NCBI GenBank assembly: GCA_035690495.1
Contig: DASSKK010000020.1
Coordinates: 1 to 14,127, forward strand
Source of the DNA: DASSKK01 sp035690495
GTDB taxonomy: Bacteria > Actinomycetota > Actinomycetes > Propionibacteriales > Nocardioidaceae
DNA: 14,127 nt
Direction of reading: 5' to 3'
Part shown: piece by piece, positions 7,238 to 12,685 of the stretch
Position numbering within the stretch: position 1 is the first letter of the stretch
Layout of the letters: the number at the start of each line of letters is the position of its first letter
Program-made: the position numbers and the translations under genes
Notes under the pieces: generated by a model
Seen by the model: the letters and a program-made list of their open reading frames with translations, nothing else
What the model was told of the DNA's origin: nothing
Database searches by the model: none

Positions 7238-7329
7238 GGGTACGGTTGGCTGACGCTGGGACCAGCGAAACTGAGTCCACCTTCGCTGTCGGCGAGACGG
7301 CATCGCAGCTCCTTGAGGCAGTCGCGTAG
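7234..7329 (+). CDS. 31-codon open frame overlapping the maturase stop
   Basis: A GTG overlaps the maturase TGA (GTGA at 7234-7237) and opens a 31-codon frame, MRVRLADAGTS...LLEAVA, ending at TAG 7327-7329. The overlap is the kind that allows coupled translation. However, no good Shine-Dalgarno sits at normal distance and I recognise no family. It could be the stub of a truncated downstream gene, or chance. Confidence 0.2.
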   Translation: MRVRLADAGTSETESTFAVGETASQLLEAVA

Positions 7330-7583
7330 CCCGCGCCGACGACCTATAGCGATGCAGGCGCCGATCACCTGGGCAGTGTCAGACTCGATGAGCTTCTTCA
7401 TCACCGTCCGGCACGGTCCCTCTGACCAGATGGTCCCCCTCGCCCGAGGCGGAACTCTGCCCGAGCCTCACGGCGTCTCCCTGACCCACCACCGAATGAC
7501 GGAGGCGACAGCGGACACGAAAGCAACAGGGGAATGGTGCATCTGCACGCCTGATCCGACACGTGAGGGTCGTACGCCGACAC
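7330..7583. other. Gene-poor stretch downstream of the maturase
   Basis: No recognisable product appears on either strand. A minus-strand open frame starting at 7404 (MMKKLIESDTAQVIG...) runs back over the end of the maturase. It has no clear ribosome site and no family I know. This is probably recombination debris next to the IS30 stub. Confidence 0.35.
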
Positions 7584-7832
7584 CGCGATCCGCCGCAAGC
7601 CGTGACCCTGAGCGCGGCGCACGGCGATCTCCTCTCGCTCGGCAAACGACAGGCACCGACCCTTCAGATCCCGGCCTCGTCGGGGTCGGACACCACCACA
7701 CGCACGCAGCCACTGGCGTCCGCGTTGTCGGTACGTGGCGGCGTGCTCTGCCGCGTCGGTGATGAACTCACCGCGAGCCATCGCCTCCACCTCGTCTCGC
7801 ATCTCGCTTCGACCGGGATGTTGCGATCGCCG
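7584..7832 (-). pseudogene. IS30-family transposase N-terminal remnant
   Basis: The minus-strand frame upstream of 7584 contains GGVRPRRGRDLKGR followed by LSFAEREEIAVRRAQGHGLRRIA. This matches the N-terminal helix-turn-helix of actinobacterial IS30 transposases, whose consensus runs 'GRYLSFAEREEIALLRAQGHGVREIARRLGRSPSTISRELRRN'. Similarity stops exactly after RIA at about 7584. The second helix, the SPSTISREL segment and the whole DDE domain are missing. The reading frame upstream runs to a stop at 7833-7835. It is therefore an internal fragment of about 80 residues out of the usual 350-400 and is inactive. It marks a recombination junction between the maturase and the toxin-antitoxin pair. 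Confidence 0.7.
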
Positions 7833-7835
7833 TTA

Positions 7836-8108
7836 GAACCCGGGGATCGGCTTGCGGCACTGCCTCGGGTGAGCCGCTGCCGTGTCTCCGACTATCGCGA
7901 GATCTGGCCGCGACTCCGCCGTCGACGGGCAAGGCGCGCCGCCGGCGCCGAGAACCTCCGCGGCCGTAACCCGCGTCTAGGCAAAGCCGCGTGGGTCATC
8001 CTGACCAACGGTTCCGAGCCGGGGCCTCGACGAGTCGCTGACGTGTGCCCCGTCGAGCCGGCGGCAAGGAAGTCGGCAGACTGGCACTTGAACCAGTAGC
8101 CTGTCTTC
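7836..8108. other. Spacer before the DUF433 antitoxin
   Basis: No gene is recognised here. TAGCCT at 8097-8102 could be the -10 of the downstream toxin-antitoxin operon. It ends 6 nt before the GTG at 8109, so that transcript would also be leaderless. The -35 region is poor. Confidence 0.35.
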
Positions 8109-8339
8109 GTGGCCTTCCCGCGGATCACGATCGACCCGAACGTCATGGGTGGACTCCCCTGCATTCGGGGCATGCGCATGCCGGTGGCCACTGTCGTCGC
8201 CATGGTCGCTGACGGCATGTCGGTTGCAGAGATTCTCGACGACTTCCCTGATCTCGAGGCGGAGGACATCGCCGAGGCGCTGCGTTACGCCTCCGCGGCC
8301 GTGCGGGAACGAGAGCTGCCACTGCGCCACCCGGCATGA
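8109..8339 (+). CDS. DUF433-family antitoxin
   Basis: This 76-aa protein with a GTG start matches the DUF433 family: ITIDPNVMGGLPCIRGMRMPVATVVAMVADGMSVAEILDDFPDLEAEDIAEALRYA. 'PxVxGGxPxIRGxRxPV' and 'DFPxLxxxDIxxAL' are its hallmarks, and the fold is a small helix-turn-helix-like unit. In many bacteria DUF433 proteins pair with DUF5615 PIN-like proteins as VapBC-like toxin-antitoxin modules. The antitoxin is thought to neutralise the nuclease and repress the operon. Here the stop codon overlaps the downstream toxin start by 4 nt (ATGA, 8336-8339). No Shine-Dalgarno precedes the GTG, consistent with a leaderless start. Family assignment is firm; antitoxin activity is inferred from the pairing. 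Confidence 0.88.
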   Translation: MAFPRITIDPNVMGGLPCIRGMRMPVATVVAMVADGMSVAEILDDFPDLEAEDIAEALRYASAAVRERELPLRHPA

Positions 8340-8710
8340 GGTTTCTCATAGATCACAACCTTTCGCCGGGGGTTGCCGTGCCACTTCGAGCCGCCGGACA
8401 CGACGTCGCGATCGCGCGTGAAGTCGGTCTGCGAACCGCGCCAGACGAGGCCGTGATCGAAGTGGCCCGGAATGAGGGTCGCGTGCTGGTCAGTGCCGAC
8501 ACCGACTTCGGCGCAATCCTCGCCATATCCGCAGCCACGACACCGTCGTTTCTTCTCATGCGCCGTGCTGGGAACCGGCGGCCTGAGGAGCAGGCCACGC
8601 TCATCCTGGACAACCTGGACGCCATCAGGGCTGATCTTGAAGCCGGTGCGATCGTCGTCCTCGGCGAAGCCACCCTCCGCATCCATCTCTTGCCTATCGG
8701 CGGTGCCTGA
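8336..8710 (+). CDS. DUF5615 PIN-like toxin
   Basis: This 124-aa protein begins MRFLIDHNLSPGVAVPLRAAGHDVAIAREVGLRTAPDEAVIEVARNEGRVLVSADTDFG. That is the DUF5615/Mut7-C-like PIN pattern, with a leading acidic residue (D6 in LIDHNLS), a middle acidic patch (D37-E38) and the DTDFG motif. PIN-fold toxins are Mg-dependent RNases, and the three acidic sites expected for metal binding are all present. It follows the DUF433 gene with a 4-nt overlap, so toxin synthesis is coupled to antitoxin translation. The pair sits about 200 bp from the tRNA-Lys att fragment, where it could stabilise an integrated element. RNase activity is known for PIN relatives and not shown here. Confidence 0.87.
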   Translation: MRFLIDHNLSPGVAVPLRAAGHDVAIAREVGLRTAPDEAVIEVARNEGRVLVSADTDFGAILAISAATTPSFLLMRRAGNRRPEEQATLILDNLDAIRADLEAGAIVVLGEATLRIHLLPIGGA

Positions 8711-8781
8711 CGCGCCCGCTGAGTGAGCTCTCGCGAACTGGGCGTGTAGCGAGTTATGAGGTTCGGCAGACCAAGGTCAAC

Positions 8782-8796
8782 GTACGATTTACGTAC
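8782..8796. repeat. Inverted repeat GTACG-ATTTA-CGTAC
   Basis: Perfect 5-nt arms flank a 5-nt A/T spacer in an A/T-rich stretch between the DUF5615 toxin and the tRNA fragment. It could be a protein-binding site, for example an integrase arm site or an excision-factor site close to att. It is too short to be sure. Confidence 0.3.
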
Positions 8797-8915
8797 AAAA
8801 TACAGCCGCAACCATCCCCACATTGCCAATGAGCATCAATGTCGACGGAGCGCGAATCGCCTTATTCTCAAGGGGTTTTCGTAATCAACAGAGATTGACC
8901 AACCATCAAGATTGG

Positions 8916-8954
8916 AAATCAGCGGGTTCGGGGTTCGAGTCCCTGATGGCGCAC
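8916..8954 (+). tRNA. tRNA-Lys 3' fragment, likely att site
   Basis: The segment AAATCAGCGGGTTCGG, then GGTTCGAGTCCCTGATGGCGCA, reads as the 3' half of an actinobacterial tRNA-Lys. It holds the 3' anticodon stem (ATCAGC), the T-arm with GGTTCGAGTCCC, and the acceptor strand ATGGCGC, which would pair with 5' GCGCCAT. The upstream half of the tRNA is absent: the preceding sequence (ATTGG) gives no D-arm or acceptor 5' strand. No CCA follows. An integrase fragment begins 21 bp downstream. This is the layout left when a tyrosine integrase uses a tRNA 3' end as its attachment site. The Lys identity comes from memory of the tRNA, not from a scan. Confidence 0.68.
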
Positions 8955-8975
8955 AAAGCCCCAGGTCGGGCAGCC

Positions 8976-9347
8976 TCATGACGATCCACCCCCGTCGATT
9001 CCCACGGTTTTGCCACGGTATTGGTCTCCCGTGAGCGTGTCCCTTAGCGCGGCCTCCAGCGCCAGGGCTGCCTCCGAGCTGACTGCCCCACGACCCATGT
9101 AGACGTCCTGCGTCATGGACGGACGGCTATGACCGATCTGGTCCGCGACGAGCCGCGCGGAAACCGCCGCCTCGTCGAGAATTGTCGCGGCGGTCTTGCG
9201 AAACGTGTGCGAGGTGATCCACGCCAGCGTCTCGGTGCCTCGCGCGTCGCGCAACTCACGACGCACGTTGGCCGGGTCCCGAAAGTCACCACCGACGGCC
9301 GGGAACACCGGCGTCAGGGGGACGGGGAAGCTGTGGTCAGGCCCCAA
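8976..9347 (-). pseudogene. Tyrosine recombinase (phage-type integrase), C-terminal fragment
   Basis: The catalytic C-terminus is clear: HTFRK supplies the H-x-x-R box (H47, R50), IGHS the second histidine (H73), and DVYMGR the nucleophile Y83. The sequence between them (TILDEAAVSARLVADQIGHSRPSMTQDVY) is typical of actinomycete phage and ICE integrases. Only about 123 of a usual 350-400 residues remain. The arm-binding and core-binding domains and the first catalytic arginine are missing, so it is inactive. Similarity fades before about residue 11, next to the antitoxin stop codon at 9337-9339, and the apparent TTG start at 9347 is probably fortuitous. The gene points at the tRNA-Lys fragment, the usual integrase-att arrangement. 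Confidence 0.85.
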
Positions 9348-9663
9348 GCAGCCGTTCGGCCGCGGCCACGTCGGCCGAGATCGCCTGAAGGGCTCGCCGC
9401 AGCCGCCGACGATCCACGGGCACCGCCTGCTGCAACGCGGCGGCTCGGATGTACGCCGTCACCTTCTCCCCCGCCGCCTCCGCCCCGGACCGCAGCAGCG
9501 CGATCTCCTTCTCGGAGAAGCGAACGGAGATGGTCACGTTGCGACGTACCTCAACCGGGAACTCCTCACCACCCTCGAACTCCGACAGGTCGTGCGTCCG
9601 GTCGTAGTAGTCGGCCAGCTCGGCCTCGGTCGTGTCCCGCGTGCTATCGCTCATCTCGCTCAC
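9337..9663 (-). CDS. Ribbon-helix-helix antitoxin (BrnA/CopG-like)
   Basis: This protein has up to 108 aa. The acidic N-terminus (TEAELADYYDRTHDLSEFEGGEEF) is followed by VEVRRNVTISVRFSEKEIALLRSGAEAAGEKVTAYIRAAAL, a beta strand plus two helices typical of ribbon-helix-helix DNA-binding antitoxins. The acidic segment would wrap the toxin, and the RHH dimer would bind the operon promoter. The GTG at 9663 overlaps the toxin gene by 20 nt. An ATG at 9654 (11-nt overlap) has a GGGGTGAG stretch upstream and may be the real start. The toxin-first, antitoxin-second order matches BrnT/BrnA modules. The C-terminal 35 residues are Arg- and Ala-rich helices. The gene ends at the junction with the truncated integrase. 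Confidence 0.75.
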   Translation of the reverse strand: MSEMSDSTRDTTEAELADYYDRTHDLSEFEGGEEFPVEVRRNVTISVRFSEKEIALLRSGAEAAGEKVTAYIRAAALQQAVPVDRRRLRRALQAISADVAAAERLLGA

Positions 9664-9886
9664 CCCATGCGGTTATCGGCCGCACTCCGTCTCGCAGAAT
9701 CTGGACCACCACCACAAGCCGCCGGCCGCCGTCGGTGACCGAGCGGACCACAGCACGATCTCGATGACGCCGGCTGCGCACTGCACTCTCGGCGTTGGTG
9801 AGAGCTTGCTCGATCTCCTCGACACTCGCACGCCGCGTCGCGTGATCGAGGTTGCCCTCGTCCCACTCGATCCGCTCGAAGATCAC
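9644..9886 (-). CDS. BrnT-like toxin (DUF4258/BrnT-type RNase fold)
   Basis: This 80-aa protein has a GTG start at 9886 with AGAAGG 7 nt upstream. The sequence IFERIEWDEGNLDHATRRASVEEIEQAL, then RAVVRSVTDGGRRLVVVVQILRDGVRPITAW, has the order of BrnT and related small RelE-like RNases: an 'I-E-W-D-E-x-N' strand, a helix with VEEIEQAL, then a 'GRRLVVVV...G.RPITAW' beta hairpin. Such toxins cleave RNA and are held inactive by a DNA-binding antitoxin, which is the next, overlapping gene. The general family is well supported. The exact choice between BrnT and DUF4258 is not settled by eye. Confidence 0.75.
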   Translation of the reverse strand: MIFERIEWDEGNLDHATRRASVEEIEQALTNAESAVRSRRHRDRAVVRSVTDGGRRLVVVVQILRDGVRPITAWGERDER

Positions 9887-9909
9887 GACCAGACCTTCTC
9901 ATGTGTTGC

Positions 9910-9915
9910 ACTATA
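9910..9915 (-). promoter_or_regulatory. Candidate -10 box of the BrnT-like operon
   Basis: TATAGT on the minus strand (plus-strand ACTATA) lies 23 bp before the GTG at 9886, close to the TATAAT consensus. The -35 at 16-18 nt spacing is poor. RHH antitoxins usually bind over such a promoter. Confidence 0.4.
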
Positions 9916-9967
9916 TCTCACTTCGCCACACATATCGACGCCTGCCCCATCAGAGGGAGGCCACGGT

Positions 9968-10117
9968 TTACGCCACGCCCATCCGCCATTCCACCGGCGA
10001 TGTCCCGAGCCCTTCGGGCCGGTGTTCCACCAGCGCGACCAACGCCTGGCCCAGGACATGCAGGCCAGGGGCGAGTTCGCGGAAATCGTGCATGGTGGCA
10101 GTAGACGATTCCGGCAT
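9968..10117 (-). CDS. Small hypothetical protein, possibly truncated
   Basis: A 49-codon frame from the ATG at 10117 encodes MPESSTATMHDFRELAPGL, then HVLGQALVALVEHRPEGLGTSPVEWRMGVA. The composition from MHDF onward looks protein-like, with an amphipathic helix and a Pro/Gly-rich end, unlike neighbouring shadow frames. No Shine-Dalgarno is evident before 10117 or the internal ATG at 10093, and I do not recognise a family. It lies between the toxin operon and the first chromosome-like gene, so it may be a cut gene at the edge of the accessory region. Confidence 0.3.
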   Translation of the reverse strand: MPESSTATMHDFRELAPGLHVLGQALVALVEHRPEGLGTSPVEWRMGVA

Positions 10118-10155
10118 ACGCAGCTGAGCTGGGCCGGCCCGGGGGCGACCGCTTG

Positions 10156-10779
10156 TCAGCGTGCCTGCAGGGCGTCCATACCGACCGCGGCAGCGAGGAC
10201 CAGCCGGCGGTCCAGGACATGCTCGGTGTCCGGTGTGCAGTCGATCGTGTAGTGGTCGGTGAGCTTCCACAGCTCCCGGGTGTGGTTGGCGAGCACCTGG
10301 TCGCCGCTGCGGAACACGAAGTGGTAGGGGATCGGCAGCCAGTCGGCGAAGTCGCCGATGTACGGGACGAAGCCCACCAGGCGGCGGAACAGCGCCACCC
10401 CCAGGCTGCGCTCGGTGGCCTCGCAGACCTCCTGGCCGTCCGGACCGTAGAGCCGGTAGCTGGACCGCAGCAGGCTCTTGCCGAACACCTTCTGGATCTC
10501 GCCGATCTTCGCGCCGCCGGGACCGGTGATGTCGTAGCGGGCGGCGGGATCGAAGCGCTGGCGCGCCTTGATCCGCAGCAGCTCGGTGGTCTTCGACTCG
10601 TCGGTGTAGAAGCGGATGTCCTCCTTGAACTTGAACCGCTTCTGCTCCACGAACGCGAAGGGCACGCCCTCCTTGCCCTGGGCGTCGGGCAGCGAGAACA
10701 CATAGCGGTTGATCACCGGCGCCCAGCGCTGCCGGAGCAGGAAGACGTCGTGATCGTTCGGGTCGAAGGCTGGCTCCAT
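10156..10779 (-). CDS. Tubby/LURP-one-like C-terminal domain protein
   Basis: From the ATG at 10779 the protein is 207 aa. It has the repeated strand-turn-strand pattern of the tubby-C/LURP-one/scramblase-like superfamily: NRYVFSLPD, VAFVEQKRFKFKEDIRFYTDE, LLRIKARQRFDPAARYDITGPGGAKIGEIQKVFGKSLLRSSYRLYGPDGQEV. The motif 'D.....I.....F...YDI.D..G..IG...' (here ARQRFDPAARYDITGPGGAKIG) is characteristic. In the second half FVPYIGDFADWLPIPYHFVF is hydrophobic but not a clear membrane helix. Function is unknown; relatives may bind phosphoinositide-like or membrane ligands. The open frame extends far upstream under the aldo/keto reductase, but that part is a shadow. It is divergent from the reductase, with about 30 bp between starts, so they probably share a regulatory region. 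Confidence 0.75.
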   Translation of the reverse strand: MEPAFDPNDHDVFLLRQRWAPVINRYVFSLPDAQGKEGVPFAFVEQKRFKFKEDIRFYTDESKTTELLRIKARQRFDPAARYDITGPGGAKIGEIQKVFGKSLLRSSYRLYGPDGQEVCEATERSLGVALFRRLVGFVPYIGDFADWLPIPYHFVFRSGDQVLANHTRELWKLTDHYTIDCTPDTEHVLDRRLVLAAAVGMDALQAR

Positions 10780-10809
10780 CGGGCGATCATAGGCCGGTAG
10801 GCTCGACCG

Positions 10810-11706
10810 ATGCCTCTCGGCGAGATCACCGCGGCTGCTGCGGGTGGCTGGACCCTCGGCGACCGCACGGTTCGCCGGATGGGGTTCGGCTCGATGCGGC
10901 TGACGGCGAACCCCGACCGCGACCTGGCGATCCGCGTCGTACGTCGTGCCGTGGAGCTGGGCGTGAACCACATCGACACCGCAGCGTTCTACTTCTCCCC
11001 CGGCGGGACGCTCGGAGTCGGCGACGGCCCCACCAGATACGCCACCGAGATCATCCGCCAGGCGCTGTCGACGTACGACGAACAGATCGTCGTGGCCACC
11101 AAGGTCGGACCGGGCGACGACCCCTCCACCGGCTTCTACCAGGCACGCACCGCCGAGCAGCTGCGGCGCCAGGTCGAGGAGAACCTGCGCCGGCTCGGCC
11201 GCGACCACCTCGACGTGGTGAACCTGCGGATCCTCAAGAAGCCCGGCCACGACTCGATCGCGGAGCGATTCGGCGCGCTCGCGGAGATGCGCGAGGAGGG
11301 CATGATCCGGCACCTGGGCCTGTCGAACGTGCGCGCCGACCACCTCGACGAGGCGCAGTCGATCGCACCCGTCGTCTGCGTGCAGAACGGCTACGCGCTG
11401 GACTTCAAGCGCGAGGACGACGACCTGCTCCGGCTCTGCGAGCGGCGGGGCGTCGCCTTCGTACCCTTCTTCGCGCTCGCCGGGGCGAGACGGGCGGCGG
11501 GCTCGGCAACCGACCACGACGCTGCGGTCCGCAGTGTGGCGCAGGCGCACGGCGCGACGCCACAGCAGGTCCGGCTGGCCTGGACACTGCACCAGGGGCC
11601 GCACGTGCTGGCCATCCCCGGCACCGGTGACCCGGGCCACCTGGAGGAGAACGTCGCAGCGGCAGGGCTGCGGCTCTCGCCGGAGGAGCTGGCGCGGCTC
11701 GGTTGA
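10810..11706 (+). CDS. Aldo/keto reductase family oxidoreductase
   Basis: This 298-aa NADPH-dependent (beta/alpha)8-barrel enzyme belongs to the family that reduces carbonyls to alcohols. The opening MGFGSMRLT is the usual first strand. The catalytic Asp and Tyr are D56 and Y61 in NHIDTAAFY, and the Lys is K98 in VATKVG. The usual catalytic His is replaced: the strand reads LDVVNLR, with N138 where 'L(Y/F)xxH' is normal, a feature of one subgroup of bacterial AKRs. The nucleotide-binding end is visible at AIPGTG. Length and ends look complete. The stop lies 4 nt from the convergent F420-type gene. The substrate is unknown, and weaker or altered reductase activity is possible. Confidence 0.92.
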   Translation: MPLGEITAAAAGGWTLGDRTVRRMGFGSMRLTANPDRDLAIRVVRRAVELGVNHIDTAAFYFSPGGTLGVGDGPTRYATEIIRQALSTYDEQIVVATKVGPGDDPSTGFYQARTAEQLRRQVEENLRRLGRDHLDVVNLRILKKPGHDSIAERFGALAEMREEGMIRHLGLSNVRADHLDEAQSIAPVVCVQNGYALDFKREDDDLLRLCERRGVAFVPFFALAGARRAAGSATDHDAAVRSVAQAHGATPQQVRLAWTLHQGPHVLAIPGTGDPGHLEENVAAAGLRLSPEELARLG

Positions 11707-11710
11707 GCCG

Positions 11711-12172
11711 TCAGGCGCGGTCGGGAGGGAAGCCGCCGGTGGCGATCGGTCCCCAACGCTGCGGCGTGATGCGCAGCAGCGACTTGTTCTGGTCGACCAT
11801 CGCCTGGCGGTACTCGTCCCAGTCGGGATGCTCGCCGGAGATGCAGCGGTAGTAGTCCACGAACGCGTCGAGCGCCTCGGGCACGTCGAGCACCTCGCAG
11901 TTGCCGTCCACCTGCACCCAGGCACCGCCGAAGTCGTCGGAGAGCACCAGCACGCTGACCTCCGGGCGCACCCGGGCGTTGCGGGTCTTGGCGCGCTCTG
12001 GGTACGTCGCGATGACGATCCGACCCGGCGCGTCGACCCCGCCGGTCACCGGCGAGGCCTGCGGAGCGCCGTCGCGGCGCCGGGTGAGCAGCACCATCCG
12101 GTGACGGGGTCGGACGAACTCCAGGAGCCCGTCGAGCTCGACCGGAGTGGCGGTCGCGATCGTGCGAGGCAT
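11711..12172 (-). CDS. PPOX-class F420-dependent oxidoreductase-like protein
   Basis: This 153-aa split beta-barrel protein belongs to the pyridoxamine-phosphate-oxidase-like superfamily. It opens with ELDGLLEFVRPRHRMVLLTRRRDGAPQASPVTGGVDAPGRIVIATYPERAKTRNARVRPEVSVLVLSDD. The run 'TRRxDGxPQxSPV' and 'ERAKTRNxRxRPxVSVLV' are signatures of the actinobacterial F420-binding subgroup. The second half (WVQVDGNCEVLDVPEALDAFVDYYRCISGEHPDWDEYRQAM) matches members listed as TIGR03618-type. The deazaflavin F420 would bind at the dimer interface, and the substrate is unknown. The gene is convergent with the aldo/keto reductase and lies 34 bp downstream of the MarR gene. The F420 assignment rests on motifs and not on structure. 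Confidence 0.87.
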   Translation of the reverse strand: MPRTIATATPVELDGLLEFVRPRHRMVLLTRRRDGAPQASPVTGGVDAPGRIVIATYPERAKTRNARVRPEVSVLVLSDDFGGAWVQVDGNCEVLDVPEALDAFVDYYRCISGEHPDWDEYRQAMVDQNKSLLRITPQRWGPIATGGFPPDRA

Positions 12173-12205
12173 GCCTGCATCGTGCCACGCCGGACGGCCG
12201 GCGGC

Positions 12206-12685
12206 TCAGGCGTGCCGGCCGGCCGAGGCGACCTCGCGACGTGGCTCCCCCATCACGTCACTGAGCCGGACCAGCACCGGAAGTGCGCGCTCGAGCGCCT
12301 CGCGATCGGCCCGGGGCAGGCTGCCCAGGGCGTCCGCCAGCTCCCCGGTGCCCTCGCGGCGCAGCAGGTCCAGGGTCGCCTTGCCGTCGTCGCTGAGCGC
12401 GATCAGCTGGGCGCGCCGGTCCTCGGGGTCGGGCTCACGGCGCACCCAGCCGCCCTCCTCGAGCGCCTCGGCGAGCCGGGACATGCTCGGCGCCGTGATG
12501 GTCAGGCGATCCGCGAGATCGCCCGCGCGCAGCGGTCCCGTCTTCTCCAGGATCGCCATCGCTGTCAGCCGGGTCGGCGTCACGCCGCGACGTGCCACGG
12601 GCGCCTGCAGCCAGTGGTGCAGCCGGACCACCGCTGTGCGCAGCCCCCCGGCCAGCTCCGCGACCGCCGGGCTGGTCCCTGACAT
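12206..12685 (-). CDS. MarR-family transcriptional regulator
   Basis: This 159-aa winged-helix regulator has the MarR core: TRLTAMAILEKTGPLRAGDLADRLTITAPSMSRLAEALEEGGWVRREPDPEDRRAQLIALSDDGKATLDLLRREG. The recognition helix is around APSMSRLAEAL, and the wing carries the diagnostic 'DPEDRRAQL' (D-x-R-x motif). Flanking helices form the dimer interface. MarR proteins usually repress an adjacent efflux gene until a phenolic or drug-like ligand binds. Here the ATG overlaps the stop of the upstream MFS exporter by one base (TGATG at 12687-12683), so the two are co-translated and the regulator is made with the pump. The long open frame that continues upstream of 12685 is a shadow of the exporter. 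Confidence 0.9.
   Translation of the reverse strand: MSGTSPAVAELAGGLRTAVVRLHHWLQAPVARRGVTPTRLTAMAILEKTGPLRAGDLADRLTITAPSMSRLAEALEEGGWVRREPDPEDRRAQLIALSDDGKATLDLLRREGTGELADALGSLPRADREALERALPVLVRLSDVMGEPRREVASAGRHA

Noticed and set aside
8353..8829. 158-codon minus-strand frame opposite the DUF5615 toxin
   Set aside because: The plus-strand toxin has clear PIN-like motifs and a coupled antitoxin. This frame is its shadow.
10156..11925. Very long minus-strand open frame under the aldo/keto reductase
   Set aside because: Only its last 207 codons (from 10779) look like protein. The upstream part is an antisense shadow of the reductase in high-GC DNA.
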